Shown: positions 8,632 to 18,981 of the stretch, piece after piece
How the letters are laid out: every line of letters begins with the position of its first letter
How positions within the stretch are numbered: the stretch's first letter is position 1
NCBI RefSeq assembly: GCF_024753245.1
Contig: NZ_JANUGX010000003.1
Location: forward strand, 124,001-188,000
Length of the DNA stretch: 64,000 bases
Source: Massilia norwichensis
GTDB taxonomy: Bacteria > Pseudomonadota > Gammaproteobacteria > Burkholderiales > Burkholderiaceae_D
Direction of reading: 5' to 3'
Notes under the pieces: model-generated
What the model was told of the DNA's origin: nothing
The model's database searches: none
What the model saw: the letters and a program-made list of their open reading frames with translations, nothing else
Made by a program: the position numbers and the translations under genes

Positions 8632-8946
8632 GCTCTATCTGTGGTGATTTCACCGCGTAGACATATGATAATTGCCAGTGCCCAAAGAGACCGCTTAACT
8701 CGTATTTCCAAGAAGCGGCAGGCCATAAGGGACAGCGAAGGTAATCAGGGCCGGAGCAATCACGATTCAGAAAAAGAACTTGTAGATTGTCTGCGCTTGG
8801 GCCACACCTACGCCACTCAATTCGTCTACACGCTCTGAGACGAGCCTGAATAGACGCGTTACCCGAACCGAAAGAGTTAAATACTCGCCATTTAAGGTCG
8901 GTATAATTGACAACAAAATGTGGCGGTCCTAGACTACATCCTGACC
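8632..8946. other. Intergenic stretch before the cus operon; one candidate promoter
   Basis: No convincing gene in about 315 bp. A TATAAT hexamer at 8902-8907 on the plus strand lies 39 bp ahead of the next ATG and is the best -10 candidate, but I see no good -35. Base composition is more AT-rich than the flanking genes. Confidence 0.4.
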
Positions 8947-9351
8947 ATGAGACTTCCTCGCACATCCCGACTGATTGCCGCAACAATACTGCTGTTTAGC
9001 ATATTGTTCATGCAGCTCGCTGTGTCGGCCTATGCGTGCCCAGCTCTGAACTTGGGAAATGACGATCAGTTGACCTCGTCCGTGCATGCGAAGCCAGCCG
9101 ACATGGTCGCATGCCAGGACATGGATATGGAACAGCCCAGCCTGTGCCATGCGTCCCACCAGACAGACAAGCAATCGCTCGACAAGCCGGCGACGCCACC
9201 GTTGGCGCCTTTCGTGGCGGTAGGGTACGGGCTTCCGATAAGCCTGAACACATTGACGTACCAGCGGCCTCTCGGCTGGCCTGCTCCCGCCTTCCTCACC
9301 TATGCGACGGCACCGCCCATAGCCATTCGCAACTGCTGTTTCCGCATTTGA
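8947..9351 (+). CDS. Small secreted Cys-containing protein ahead of cusCBA
   Basis: A 134-residue protein with an N-terminal signal or anchor (about residues 8-30, ending SAYACP). The mature part has spaced Cys and Met (MVACQDMDMEQPSLCHAS) and a conserved-looking end IRNCCFRI. From memory, similar proteins precede heavy-metal RND operons in other Burkholderiales, but I know no assigned function. ATG 8947 starts the signal sequence; an in-frame GTG lies 27 nt upstream. Only 74 bp separate it from cusC, so it is probably the first gene of the operon. Confidence 0.75.
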   Translation: MRLPRTSRLIAATILLFSILFMQLAVSAYACPALNLGNDDQLTSSVHAKPADMVACQDMDMEQPSLCHASHQTDKQSLDKPATPPLAPFVAVGYGLPISLNTLTYQRPLGWPAPAFLTYATAPPIAIRNCCFRI

Positions 9352-9425
9352 TCCTTCAGTTTGCATGATTCCTCATCGCTGCGCTTTTGCGCGGGCGGTG
9401 TTACTCAATGCATTCTGGAGGTTTG

Positions 9426-10742
9426 ATGTTTTCCCCACATATCATGGCGTCGCAAATGACGCCTTGTTCGGCTGTTCGGTCTTCCCGGGCTGTCCTTCTT
9501 CTTGTATTTGCTGTCTCGCTTGTCCTTGGCAATCCTACGTTTGCCGCTGAAACGCCATTGACGCTGGCTGAAGCCCAGCAGCGGGCCATCGAGCGATCGC
9601 GAATGCTGGCGGCAAAAGACTACGCTGTCCAGTCCTCACGGGAGATGTCGGTCGCTGCCGGTCAGCTCCCAGATCCAGTCCTGAAGGTCGGTATCGATAA
9701 CCTGCCGATCAATGGACAAGATCGCTTCAGCTTGACGCGTGACTTCATGACGATGCGACGGGTCGGTGTCATGCAAGAGCTGACGCGTTCCGACAAACGT
9801 CGCCTGCGTGCCGAACGGTTTGAACGCGAAGCGGAAAAGTCGATTGCGGAGAAAGCGGCCACGGCCGCGACAATCGAACGCGAGACCGCTTTGGCCTGGC
9901 TGGACCGTTACTACGCCGAAGCCATGTCGGCCGCAGTAGCCGAACAGATAGATCAGGCGAAGCTGGAAATCCAGGCGGCCGAGTCCGCGTATCGGGCCGG
10001 CCGCGGCAACCAGGCCGACATCTTCAGTTCGCGCAGCGCACTTGCGGCCCTGGAGGACAAGGCTAGCGATATCGACCGCCGCATCGGCAACGCTAAAATC
10101 GCACTGGCTCGGTGGATCGGTGACGCGGCGCAGCAGCCGTTGGGCGCCAAACCGGCGGTCGATACCATCCGCCTCAACGAGGCCACACTCGACACCCAGC
10201 TTAACCACCACCCAGAACTTGCCGTGCTGGCCAGGCAGGAAGACATCGCAGTCGCAGAAGCGCAACTTGCAAGAGCCAACAAGAAAGCGGACTGGAGCGT
10301 CGAGGTCGCAGTGCAACAACGCGGCCCAGGGTATTCGGACATGGTGTCAATCGGCCTTTCGGTGCCCCTGCAGTGGGACCAGAAAAACCGCCAGGATCGC
10401 GAACTGTCTTCCAAGCTGGCTCAGGTCGAACGGGCGAGGGCCGAGCGCGAAGATATGTTGCGTGCCCATGTCGCCGAAGTGCGTGCCATGTTGAACGAGT
10501 GGCATACGGACAGGCAGCGACAAACCCGGTATGAGAAAGAACTGACCCCTCTGGCCAACTCCAGAACAACCGCGATCGTTGCCGCCTACCGGGGCGGAAA
10601 AGCCACGCTGGCGGACGTCATCGCCGCTCGTCGCAGTGAAATCGAAGTGCGCCTGCAGGCATTACAACTCGAGCAGGAAACCGACCGCTTGTGGGCGCAA
10701 TTGAATTTTCTCTTTCCGCAAAACGGCGGTCCCGGCCACTGA
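9426..10742 (+). CDS. cusC: TolC-family outer membrane efflux protein CusC
   Basis: A 438-residue outer-membrane factor with a signal peptide (cleaved about residue 41, TFAAE), an opening TLAEAQQRAIERS and two alpha-hairpin repeats of coiled-coil helices (for example QIDQAKLEIQAAESAYRAG and KELTPLANSRTTAIVAAYRGG). It forms the outer-membrane duct of the tripartite Cus pump. ATG 9426 is supported by GGAGG 4 nt upstream; the frame opens slightly earlier and a second ATG lies 18 nt later. It is followed after 26 bp by cusB. Confidence 0.92.
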   Translation: MFSPHIMASQMTPCSAVRSSRAVLLLVFAVSLVLGNPTFAAETPLTLAEAQQRAIERSRMLAAKDYAVQSSREMSVAAGQLPDPVLKVGIDNLPINGQDRFSLTRDFMTMRRVGVMQELTRSDKRRLRAERFEREAEKSIAEKAATAATIERETALAWLDRYYAEAMSAAVAEQIDQAKLEIQAAESAYRAGRGNQADIFSSRSALAALEDKASDIDRRIGNAKIALARWIGDAAQQPLGAKPAVDTIRLNEATLDTQLNHHPELAVLARQEDIAVAEAQLARANKKADWSVEVAVQQRGPGYSDMVSIGLSVPLQWDQKNRQDRELSSKLAQVERARAEREDMLRAHVAEVRAMLNEWHTDRQRQTRYEKELTPLANSRTTAIVAAYRGGKATLADVIAARRSEIEVRLQALQLEQETDRLWAQLNFLFPQNGGPGH

Positions 10743-10768
10743 AAAGCCGGGCGAACAAGGATTTTTAT

Positions 10769-12328
10769 ATGGATACTAAAAAAATAACAATTGCTCTGCT
10801 CGTGGCTGCTGCATTGGGCGCTGGTGGGTATGGCGTGTACAAGCTCGGCATGAATCAAGGGATGGGGATGTCAACCGTTCCACAAACGGCGTCCTCCGCC
10901 CAAGGGGCAGGTGTGAATCAAGCCAATGGACGCAAGGTGCTTTACTGGCACGACCCGATGGTCCCGGGCCAGAAATTCGACAAGCCGGGCAAGTCACCGT
11001 TCATGGACATGGAACTGGTGCCCGTGTATGCGGATGAGGCTGGCGACGAAGGCAAGATCAGCATCAGTCCTCGCGTTGAACAGAACTTGGGTGTTCGTAC
11101 CGCCGAAGTCACGAAAGCCAGGTTTGCCGCCAATGTGGAAGCTGTTGGCAACGTCGCGTACAACGAGCGTGACGTCGCCGTGGTACAGGCGCGTAGCAAC
11201 GGCTATGTCGAGCGGCTTTTCGTGCGTGCAGCGCTTGACCCGGTAAAGAAAGGCCAGCCGCTGGCCGCACTGTATGTACCCGACTGGGTAGCAGCACAGG
11301 AGGAATACCTCACCGCAATGAAAATGAACGGTCCCGGGACGGACGGACTGGCGGAAGGGGCGCGACAGCGTATGCGCCTGGCGGGCATGACGGATGCGCA
11401 GATCCGTAGCGTCGAGTCCAGCGGCAAGGTGCAGCCCCGTTTGACCGTCAGCTCGCCGATCAATGGCGTGATCGGAGAACTGACAGTCCGTGAAGGGATG
11501 ACGATCGCATCGGGCGCACCTATGTTCCGGATCAATGGACTCAGCACGGTCTGGATCAACGCCGAGCTTCCTGAAGCCGCATCGGCCGAGGTGCGCCCAG
11601 GCACACCGGTGGAAGCCCGTACCCCTGCCCTGCCGGGCACAGTATTGAAGGGCAAGGTCAGCGCGATCCTGCCTGAAGTCGAGGCGGCAACGCGCACATT
11701 GAAAGCGCGGGTCGAGCTGGCCAATCCCGGACAGCGACTGGTGCCGGGCATGTTTGCCACCGTGAACTTTACGCCCGCGGCGAGCGCGGAAACCTTGACG
11801 GTGCCGACGGAAGCAGTCATCCAGACCGGTAAGCGCAGTGTCGTGATGCTTGAACAGGGTCAAGGCAAATTCATGCCCGTCGATGTCCAGATCGGCCGCG
11901 AGAGCAACGGCCAGACCGAAATCCTCAAAGGTCTCGACGTCGGGCAAAAAGTTGTTGTTTCAGGCCAGTTCCTGATCGATTCCGAAGCCAGCCTGCGAGG
12001 CACCACGAACCGGCTGAGCGGTCCTGCGCCGGCGGGAGACTCCAAGCCAAGCGCAGGGCCAACGACACATCGTGCGCATGGCAAGGTGGAGAACATCAAC
12101 AAGGATGAAATCACGTTTTCGCACGATCCGATCCCGAGCATGCAGTGGCCGGCGATGACAATGGGGTTCAAGGTCCCGGCAGGAGGTGTACCGAAAGATC
12201 TGGCGGTCGGCGACATGATGAACTTCGAATTCCAGCAGACCAAGGACGGAGCGTTCCAGATCACCAGCATGTCCCCTGCCGGCCCGTCGATGCAGGGCAT
12301 GAGCGGAATGGGAGACTCCAGGAAATGA
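10769..12328 (+). CDS. cusB: CusB-type periplasmic adaptor fused to a C-terminal CusF domain
   Basis: A 519-residue membrane fusion protein. Residues 8-28 are a signal anchor. A heavy-metal-binding segment follows ([29 protein letters not shown]), then the lipoyl/barrel-sandwich hybrid, alpha-hairpin and beta-barrel regions up to about residue 410. Residues about 430-505 are an added CusF-like domain with all four ligands spaced as in CusF: His452, Trp460, Met463 and Met465. It ends with a short Met-rich tail (MQGMSGMG). The adaptor links CusC to CusA and hands over Cu(I)/Ag(I). ATGA overlap with cusA couples translation. Confidence 0.95.
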   Translation: MDTKKITIALLVAAALGAGGYGVYKLGMNQGMGMSTVPQTASSAQGAGVNQANGRKVLYWHDPMVPGQKFDKPGKSPFMDMELVPVYADEAGDEGKISISPRVEQNLGVRTAEVTKARFAANVEAVGNVAYNERDVAVVQARSNGYVERLFVRAALDPVKKGQPLAALYVPDWVAAQEEYLTAMKMNGPGTDGLAEGARQRMRLAGMTDAQIRSVESSGKVQPRLTVSSPINGVIGELTVREGMTIASGAPMFRINGLSTVWINAELPEAASAEVRPGTPVEARTPALPGTVLKGKVSAILPEVEAATRTLKARVELANPGQRLVPGMFATVNFTPAASAETLTVPTEAVIQTGKRSVVMLEQGQGKFMPVDVQIGRESNGQTEILKGLDVGQKVVVSGQFLIDSEASLRGTTNRLSGPAPAGDSKPSAGPTTHRAHGKVENINKDEITFSHDPIPSMQWPAMTMGFKVPAGGVPKDLAVGDMMNFEFQQTKDGAFQITSMSPAGPSMQGMSGMGDSRK

Positions 12329-15300
12329 TCGCCAAACTCATTCGCTGGTCGATCCTCAATCGCTTCCTGGTCCTGCTTGCGACACTCGGCATCACGGCCT
12401 GGGGCATCTATGCGCTGCAACGTACGCCTCTGGATGCGCTGCCCGACCTGTCCGACGTGCAGGTGATCATCCGCACATCCTATCCCGGCCAGGCGCCACA
12501 AATTGTCGAGAATCAGGTGACTTATCCGCTGACGACGACAATGCTGTCGGTACCCGGCGCGAAAACGGTGCGCGGCTATTCTTTCTTTGGCGACTCCTTC
12601 GTCTACATCCTGTTCGAGGACGGCACCGACCCCTACTGGGCACGCTCGCGCGTACTGGAATATTTGAACCAGGTTCAGTCGCGCCTGCCGCCACAGGCAA
12701 AGACAGCGCTCGGGCCGGATGCCAGTGGCGTTGGCTGGGTGTACGAGTATGCCCTGGTCGACCGTAGCGGCAAGATGGACCTGTCGCAGCTGCGCGCGTT
12801 CCAGGACTGGTTCCTCAAGTACGAGCTCAAGACGGTACCCAATGTGTCGGAAGTCGCAAGCCTGGGCGGCATGGTTCGTCAATACCAGATCGTCCTCGAT
12901 CCTGACAAGCTGCGGGCCTACAACATCGCGCATAACGTGATCATCGACGCCGTGCAAAAGGCCAACCAGGAGGCCGGTGGCTCCGTGCTCGAGCTGGGCG
13001 AAGCCGAATACATGGTGCGTGCGAGCGGTTATCTGCAATCGCTCGACGATTTTCGCAAGATCCCACTGATGACCTCCCAGGCTGGTGTTCCCGTCCTGCT
13101 CGGAGACGTCGCGCGAATCCAGCTGGGACCGGAAATGCGGCGCGGCATCTCCGAGCTGAACGGCGAAGGCGAAGTGGCGGGTGGCGTGATCGTTATGCGC
13201 TCAGGGAAGAATGCACTGGAAACCATCGACGCGGTGAAAGCCAAACTGGCGTCTCTCAAGTCGAGTTTGCCTCCGGGCGTGGAGATCGTTCCGACCTATG
13301 ACCGCTCGAACCTCATCCAGCGCGCTGTCGACAACCTCAGGGATAAGTTGGTGGAGGAGTTCATCGTTGTTGCGGTGGTGTGCGCAATCTTCCTGTTCCA
13401 TCTGCGCTCCGCGCTGGTCGCGATCGTGACATTACCGATCGGTATTCTGACCGCCTTCATCATCATGCATTACCAGGGGGTGAACGCGAACATCATGTCG
13501 CTCGGCGGTATTGCGATCGCGGTAGGCGCCATGGTGGACGCCGCCGTCGTCATGATCGAGAACGCACACAAGCATATCGAAGCGTGGAATCACAAGCATC
13601 CCGGCGCAAAACTCGACGGAGAAGCGCGCTGGCGGGTCATTGGGGACGCCGCCGCCGAAGTCGGTCCGGCACTGTTCTTTTCGCTGTTGATCATTGTGCT
13701 GTCGTTCATTCCGGTGTTTACGTTGGAAGCGCAGGAAGGACGGCTGTTCTCACCGCTTGCCTTCACGAAGACGTATTCGATGGCAGCCGCCGCGGGGCTG
13801 GCCGTGACCTTGATCCCGGTGCTGATGGGTTACCTGATCCGCGGACGGATTCCCGACGAACAGAAGAATCCGCTGAATCGCTTCCTGATCGTCCTGTACC
13901 GGCCGTTACTGGATGGCGTGCTGCGCTTTCCCAAGTCGACCCTGGTCGTCGCCGCCATGATTGCCGCCATCACCGTCTGGCCGATGACCCGGCTCGGCGG
14001 CGAATTCATGCCGCCTCTCGACGAAGGCGACCTTCTTTACATGCCGTCGGCGCTACCAGGGCTTTCGGTTGGCAAGGTGTCGCAGTTGTTGCAACAAACG
14101 GACCGCCTGATCAAGACGGTACCGGAAGTGCAAAGCGTCTTCGGCAAGGCGGGACGGGCCGAGACGGCGACCGACCCTGCTCCACTGGAGATGTTCGAGA
14201 CCACGATCCAGTTCAAGCCAAAGGATCAATGGCGGCCGGGAATGACACCGGATAAGCTGGTGGAAGAACTGGACCGCGTGGTCAAGGTGCCTGGGCTTTC
14301 CAACATCTGGGTCCCACCGATCCGCAACCGCATCGACATGCTGGCCACCGGAATCAAGAGTCCGGTCGGGGTCAAGGTGGCCGGTACCAGTCTGCAGGAG
14401 ATCGACCGCGTTGCTGGCGAAATCGAACGGATCGTCAAGACGGTGCCCGGCGTTTCATCGGCACTTGCCGAACGTCTCAACGGTGGACGTTATATTGACG
14501 TCAATATCAATCGTGACCAGGCAGCGCGCTACGGCTTGAATATCGCCGATGTGCAGAGTGTCGTGTCGGCGGCAATCGGCGGCGACAACATCGGCGAGAC
14601 CGTCGAAGGCCTGCAGCGATTCCCGATCAATGTCCGCTATCCACGCGAAGTCAGGGATTCAGTCGAGAACCTCCGCCAGTTGCCGGTCCTGACGCCGCGC
14701 GGCGCACAGATTCGCCTGGGAGATGTAGCGACGGTCCGCATCAATGACGGCCCGCCCATGCTCAGGAGCGAAAATGCACGGCTGTCTGGCTGGGTGTACG
14801 TCGACATCCGCGGGCGTGACATGAGCTCGGTGGTGCGGGACATGCAGCAGGCTGTCGCCAAGCAGGTCAAGCTGCAGCCTGGCTATTCGATTTCGTGGTC
14901 CGGTCAGTTCGAATACCTGGAACGCGCCAGCGCGAAGCTCAAGGTTGTCGTACCGGCGACGCTGCTGGTGATCTTTGTCCTTCTCTATCTGACATTCAAG
15001 CGCTTTGACGAAGCCATCCTGATCATGGCCACCCTGCCGTTCGCACTGGCAGGCGGCGTCTGGCTGCTCTGGATGCTCGGCCATCACCTGTCTGTCGCCA
15101 GCGCGGTCGGCTTCATTGCCCTTGCCGGCGTCGCGGCCGAGTTCGGGGTGATCATGCTGCTCTACCTGAAGCAGGCCTGGGAGGCTCACGTCACTGTCGG
15201 AAAGTCATCCGAGGCCGATTTGTTGGACGCCATTCGGGAAGGGGCGGTACAGCGCGTCCGGCCAAAAGCCATGACTGTGGCGGTGATCATTGCAGGCCTT

Positions 15301-15501
15301 GTTCCGATCATGATCGCGTCCGGCACCGGCTCGGAAATCATGCAACGTATTGCTGCGCCGATGGTCGGCGGCATGTTGTCCGCGCCATTGCTGTCCATGT
15401 TTGTGGTTCCGGTTGTGTACCTGTTGATGCGCCGCCGGGAGTTACGAAAAGAGAACGCGCGAAGACCCGCCCACCAGGAGGCCAACTATGAAACTACATG
15501 A
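12325..15501 (+). CDS. cusA: CusA-type Cu(I)/Ag(I) RND efflux pump
   Basis: A 1058-residue heavy-metal RND inner-membrane transporter powered by protons. Twelve transmembrane segments are arranged as 1+5 and 1+5 around two large periplasmic loops. The metal-relay methionines fall exactly at E. coli CusA numbers: Met573 ([10 protein letters not shown]), Met623 (APLEMFETT) and Met672 (NRIDMLATG). The proton-relay Asp405 is in TM4 ([13 protein letters not shown]). This set identifies monovalent copper/silver export, not the divalent Czc type. Start ATG 12325 overlaps the cusB stop by 4 bp. Confidence 0.97.
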   Translation: MIAKLIRWSILNRFLVLLATLGITAWGIYALQRTPLDALPDLSDVQVIIRTSYPGQAPQIVENQVTYPLTTTMLSVPGAKTVRGYSFFGDSFVYILFEDGTDPYWARSRVLEYLNQVQSRLPPQAKTALGPDASGVGWVYEYALVDRSGKMDLSQLRAFQDWFLKYELKTVPNVSEVASLGGMVRQYQIVLDPDKLRAYNIAHNVIIDAVQKANQEAGGSVLELGEAEYMVRASGYLQSLDDFRKIPLMTSQAGVPVLLGDVARIQLGPEMRRGISELNGEGEVAGGVIVMRSGKNALETIDAVKAKLASLKSSLPPGVEIVPTYDRSNLIQRAVDNLRDKLVEEFIVVAVVCAIFLFHLRSALVAIVTLPIGILTAFIIMHYQGVNANIMSLGGIAIAVGAMVDAAVVMIENAHKHIEAWNHKHPGAKLDGEARWRVIGDAAAEVGPALFFSLLIIVLSFIPVFTLEAQEGRLFSPLAFTKTYSMAAAAGLAVTLIPVLMGYLIRGRIPDEQKNPLNRFLIVLYRPLLDGVLRFPKSTLVVAAMIAAITVWPMTRLGGEFMPPLDEGDLLYMPSALPGLSVGKVSQLLQQTDRLIKTVPEVQSVFGKAGRAETATDPAPLEMFETTIQFKPKDQWRPGMTPDKLVEELDRVVKVPGLSNIWVPPIRNRIDMLATGIKSPVGVKVAGTSLQEIDRVAGEIERIVKTVPGVSSALAERLNGGRYIDVNINRDQAARYGLNIADVQSVVSAAIGGDNIGETVEGLQRFPINVRYPREVRDSVENLRQLPVLTPRGAQIRLGDVATVRINDGPPMLRSENARLSGWVYVDIRGRDMSSVVRDMQQAVAKQVKLQPGYSISWSGQFEYLERASAKLKVVVPATLLVIFVLLYLTFKRFDEAILIMATLPFALAGGVWLLWMLGHHLSVASAVGFIALAGVAAEFGVIMLLYLKQAWEAHVTVGKSSEADLLDAIREGAVQRVRPKAMTVAVIIAGLVPIMIASGTGSEIMQRIAAPMVGGMLSAPLLSMFVVPVVYLLMRRRELRKENARRPAHQEANYETT

Positions 15502-15623
15502 GCTTACCTCTGCACGGTGTCTCAAGGTCCGGCTCGTTTAGCAGGCCAGAGCGTAGACGGTTAAAACTTGCTGCAGGCAGGTTTGGTCGAGTTCAGTTTT
15601 CGCAGTCGTTGAAGGAGTCAATC

Positions 15624-15881
15624 ATGAAAAAATTTCTTGTCACCCTACTCAGCGTGATGTCATTCGCTACCGCTTTGCCGGCGTTCGCCGGTCCTGATTG
15701 GCAAATCATCGAGCACGGACGCAAGGTCAAGGCGGAGCGCATGCGACAGGAACAAGCTCAGCGCACCCAAGATGAGCAACAGAAAACCTTGCAATTGCCG
15801 GGTAACCAAACCGACAAGGAACAGATGATAAAGGCGTGCATGGAAATGATGAACAAGTCAAAGCAGCAGGCTGATCATTAA
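15624..15881 (+). CDS. Small secreted hypothetical protein downstream of cusA
   Basis: An 84-residue protein: signal peptide MKKFLVTLLSVMSFATALP cleaved after AFA, then a charged, Gln- and Lys-rich mature part with one Cys in an ACMEMMNKS motif near the end. I know no family. ATG 15624 is backed by GAAGGAG 7 nt upstream; the longer in-frame start overlaps cusA and lacks a signal. It lies between cusA and the cusF-like gene, so it is probably expressed with them. Confidence 0.65.
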   Translation: MKKFLVTLLSVMSFATALPAFAGPDWQIIEHGRKVKAERMRQEQAQRTQDEQQKTLQLPGNQTDKEQMIKACMEMMNKSKQQADH

Positions 15882-15970
15882 TGAACCCGTATCGGCAATC
15901 TTAGCCACAACAACTTGGCGTCCCGTCGCGGACTCAAGACTTTACTTTTATTCACTTGAGGAGAATTCTC

Positions 15971-16420
15971 ATGAAACGTTTTGCCCAACTGGCCTTTATT
16001 TCTGCACTGACCATTTCCGGAACCGCCTTCGGCCAGACAGGCGACATGAAGGGCATGGAAATGAAAAAGGGTTGCATGGACATGAAGGATATGAAAGGCA
16101 TGGACATGAACAATATGAAAGGCATGAATATGGAGGGATGTAAGGAGATGATGAAGGAGAACACTGCCGACAGCAAAGTCCAAGGTACCTCCAAGGAAGG
16201 CACAGTACACAAGACGTCAGCCGTGGTGAAATCGGTAGATCCGGCCAACGGCAAGGTGACACTTGCCCATGACCAGGTAAAGACCCTGAACTGGCCGGCA
16301 ATGACGATGACTTTCGGCGTCAAGGACAAGTCTTTGCTCGACAAGCTCGCAGTCGGAAAGAAAGTGGACGTTGAGTTCACGCAGCAAGGATCGAACTACG
16401 TCGTTTCAGCAGTTAAATAA
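15971..16420 (+). CDS. cusF: CusF-like periplasmic metallochaperone with Met-rich N-terminal extension
   Basis: A 149-residue protein. Signal peptide residues 1-21, then about 45 residues of MKGM/MDMK-type repeats with two Cys, then a CusF domain with ligands His100, Trp108, Met111 and Met113 (LAHDQ, NWPAMTMTF). CusF delivers Cu(I)/Ag(I) to CusB; the Met-rich tail probably binds several more ions. The start is preceded by TTGAGGAGAA. It is the last gene of the copper cluster on this side; decayed mobile DNA starts about 30 bp later. Confidence 0.93.
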   Translation: MKRFAQLAFISALTISGTAFGQTGDMKGMEMKKGCMDMKDMKGMDMNNMKGMNMEGCKEMMKENTADSKVQGTSKEGTVHKTSAVVKSVDPANGKVTLAHDQVKTLNWPAMTMTFGVKDKSLLDKLAVGKKVDVEFTQQGSNYVVSAVK

Positions 16421-16447
16421 GCGGAATACGGGTCTTCAGCTCGGGTT

Positions 16448-17443
16448 CTATTCGTCAGCACAGTGACAATCCGGGTAGCCGCGACGGTAGATCCGCCATC
16501 GCCGCTGTGCTGATTCTAATTGCTCGCGAGTTTTAGCTAATAACGCCCCGGAACCCGTAGCGTAGATAATTGCGTTCGTGAAGCGCTCGCCGAACATGAT
16601 GGCGAATTGGTTTGCAACCTGCTTCCAGGTGCGCTGCGGCATCTTCCAATTTTTCTCGATGTTGCGCAAGGCCAGAAATAACAATTTGGTCGCGGCCTCG
16701 TCGCTCGGGAAGTGACCGCGGTTCTTGACGATCTTGCGAAGGGGCATATGCAGGCTCTCGATGGCGTTGGTCGTGTAGATAATCGTGCGCACTTCCGGCG
16801 GGTAGGCAAAGAAGGGAATCACCTGCTACCATTGAAGTCGCCACATCGCGGCTACAGTCGGGAATTTGGTGTCCCATGGTCCGGCTGCAAACGCATCCAG
16901 CGCCGCTTCGGCCAGCTCGGCGTTGGCGGCGTGGTAAATCGGCTTGAGCACCGCTGCCAGTTCCTTACGGTCCTTCCAGGCCGCTAGCGTGGTCGAGTTG
17001 CGGATCAGGTGCACGATGCACGTCTGGATCTGCGCCTGTGGATACACGGCCTTGATGGGCTCCGGGAAGCCGCGCAGGCCATCGACGACGGCGATCAGGA
17101 CATCGTCCAGGCCACGGTTCTTGAGTTCGTTAAAAACCCTCAGCCAGAACTTGGCGCCTTCGGTCTGTTCGATCCACAGTCCCAGCACCTCCTTACGGCC
17201 ATCGGCACGAATGCCCAAGGCCAGATACACGGCCTTGTTTTTGACGCTGCCTTCATCCCGGATTTTCAGGCGCAGAGCATCGAAATACACGATCGGATAC
17301 ATCGTTTCAAGCGGCCTTTGCTGCCATTGCGTGACCTCTTCGAGCACCTCGTCGGTGATAGTCGAAATCAGGTCCGGCGACACCTCAGTGCCGTACAGTT
17401 CCAGCAAATGCGCCTGAATCTCGCACACGCTCATTCCACGGGA
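16448..17443 (-). mobile_element. IS256-family (Mutator-type) transposase remnant with a nonsense codon
   Basis: In one continuous frame the minus strand reads the middle and end of an IS256 transposase: RGMSVCEIQAHLLELYG, the first catalytic Asp in VYFDALRLKIRD, the second in VVDGLRGFPEPIK, and the Glu in TTNAIESLH. The frame is cut by an in-frame TAG at 16828-16826 after MWRLQW, where intact relatives read QWEQVIPFF, so GAG probably became TAG. About the first third of the protein is missing: homology starts near 17440, directly against the HAD remnant. A perfect 9-bp inverted repeat (TCAGCACAG at 16455-16463, CTGTGCTGA at 16505-16513) marks the far end. It should be inactive. Confidence 0.88.
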
Positions 17444-17446
17444 CCT

Positions 17447-17944
17447 TGACATTGGTGCCAATTTGCTGGGACGGTGGTGCAGAGACGCCAACGTGGAGGG
17501 CCCTGCCAAGAATCCGTTGGGGCTATAACCAGATGACGCCGGTCCGCGGGCCAACCCTCGATGTCATCGTCCAGTGCTAGCCAGCGCTCGCCCCCCCCCC
17601 CGTTCTTCGGCATCGCCGGTAATGGCGTCATGTCTCCGCTGCGGGGGGAACCGCAGCATCGAACCCTGCCAGATTGTCCCTACTACTCGCGCGCGCAGCG
17701 CCGGTGGCAGCTGCTGCACAGCAAATTCGTAGCCCAGTATTCGCACCCAACTAGTCGCTAGCGATATACGAACCTCTGGAAATGCCTCCAAAATACATGC
17801 TAAAAGTGGTGCATTCTCGAAGAGAAGGCGATCCGTCGGCCGCCCATTTTGATATATCCGCGGCCGTAACGGCTCAGCCTTAGTAATGCGTACATCAGAT
17901 GGGTGCAGAACGCCATCATAATCGAGATAGAGTATAGGGCCCAT
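17447..17944 (-). pseudogene. Frameshifted HAD-domain gene remnant
   Basis: The gene opens at ATG 17944 with MGPILYLDYDGVLHPSD, a HAD nucleophile motif (DxDGV) of the small HAD proteins also found in the Swiss Army Knife RNA-repair group. It continues to RRHDAITGDAEE. The conserved end (RWLALDDDIEGWPADRRHLV) is found in another frame, across a run of 11 C at 17591-17601. A further shift near 17510-17520 is suggested because GPSTLASLHHRPSKLA, a normal-looking tail, lies in a third frame. Either the homopolymer slips (phase variation or read error) or the gene is dead. The IS256 remnant abuts its 3' end. Confidence 0.7.
17591..17601. repeat. 11-base C homopolymer inside the HAD remnant
   Basis: Eleven consecutive C on the plus strand (G on the coding strand) lie exactly where the HAD reading frame breaks. 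A length change of one or two bases would move the conserved LALDDD segment into the upstream frame. Confidence 0.8.
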
Positions 17945-18265
17945 ACAAAATAATCTACGCCTGCGAGAGCGAAAACGCGTACAACTCTCTACAGCATATT
18001 AAACTCCGGCCTTGATTTCGTTTAGACCCACTAAACCATAAGTTCAAATCCAGTTATCGCCAGCGGCTTGCCGCGACGATTACCGTGCTGCCGGAGCGTG
18101 TGGACTTCAAGGGACATTGCGGCCAAAGCGTCAGTGTTCTGCTGCGCTCACGATAATGGACGAGCGTAGACTGGTTCACGCTATCCCAATCCATTAAAAA
18201 CGCCAGCATAAGCGTCCTCGATTGTCGTCAATAAATTGATGGTAACGGCCGAGAGTACATATACG
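17945..18265. other. Gene-free stretch in the decayed island end
   Basis: About 320 bp of mixed, rather AT-rich sequence with no open frame that looks coding and no clear repeat or terminator. Confidence 0.5.
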
Positions 18266-18553
18266 CTAAGTGTACACGCAGTATTCCAATCTCAACAAAT
18301 GCTCTCTTACCAACTGTACCTCACCAGCCTGCACTAAATCAGCTGGCCGCATTCCGTTGAAGGCGAGCGCTGGCTTGGTAAACCAGTCCCAAGCGGCTGA
18401 ATAGTCATTTCCAAACACGCGAAAAACATAGGGCGAGATGGCATTCCATATCTTTAGATTCCCGCCGAAAATTACATAAGTTTTTCGTACGTTATAACGG
18501 ATGGCGCGGTTAAGATGAAAATACCGCCGCTTCTTACGATTTCTTGCATTCAT
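18266..18553 (-). CDS. Orphan Xre/MbcA/ParS toxin-binding (antitoxin-type) domain protein, possibly degraded
   Basis: A 95-residue frame whose last 55 residues resemble the C-terminal toxin-binding domain of ParS/MbcA antitoxins: VFGNDYSAAWDWFTKPALAFNG, then RPADLVQ and the ending LLRLEYCVYT (usually R-EYGVY). The N-terminal part is basic and unrecognised, and no HTH is visible. No RES or other toxin gene is adjacent. ATG 18553 was chosen as the last start before the domain; the open frame extends further upstream. It may be a relic of a toxin-antitoxin locus. Confidence 0.5.
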   Translation of the reverse strand: MNARNRKKRRYFHLNRAIRYNVRKTYVIFGGNLKIWNAISPYVFRVFGNDYSAAWDWFTKPALAFNGMRPADLVQAGEVQLVREHLLRLEYCVYT

Positions 18554-18606
18554 ACTCTGGAACCTGACTGCTATTGCGAAACAGTTGAATACCGGCAGGC
18601 GGGGTA

Positions 18607-18981
18607 CTATACGGACGCCGACATGGGAACTGACCAATTTAGGATATCTCCCATGCGCCGAACAATCCACTTTGCTTCGCTCAATGTCATCCAAGATTTA
18701 CTCAATATGTCCAAGTACCATTGGAGCATCTCGGATTCGGTCCGACGCGTCAACTTGTCGGCCTTATCTCGCTTGGCTTCAGAAGCGAGGTCTTGCGCAA
18801 TCTCTTCACAGCCTATCCAACGCTCATACACCTCAGGAGGCGTAGACCCCGCAGGGTAGAACGTACCTTTGTACTGCACTACAAGGATTTTCAGCTGAGT
18901 ACCCGGAACCGCGCCGGTCGAGACGCCACGAGGAAAATCTGACGGAACTTTCGCGTACTCGCTTTCGTCATATTCGGTCAT
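18607..18981 (-). CDS. Conserved-looking hypothetical protein
   Basis: A 124-residue soluble protein starting MTEYDESEYAKVPSDFPRG, with a beta-rich QLKILVVQYKGTFYP segment and a helical charged half (CEEIAQDLASEAKRDKADK, TLSEAKWIVRRMGDIL). No signal peptide or membrane segment. The sequence has a coherent fold-like pattern and a good ATG but I cannot name a family. It lies just upstream of the ParS-like frame on the same strand, so the two may once have been one operon. Confidence 0.6.
   Translation of the reverse strand: MTEYDESEYAKVPSDFPRGVSTGAVPGTQLKILVVQYKGTFYPAGSTPPEVYERWIGCEEIAQDLASEAKRDKADKLTRRTESEMLQWYLDILSKSWMTLSEAKWIVRRMGDILNWSVPMSASV

Noticed and set aside
8597..8986. Possible minus-strand gene of 129 codons upstream of copZ
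   Set aside because: It would run through the CueR-type promoter, has no domain and no clear start, and its composition does not look coding.
18000..18070. tRNA gene suggested by GTTCAAATCC (T-loop like)
   Set aside because: No acceptor, D or anticodon stems can be built around it.
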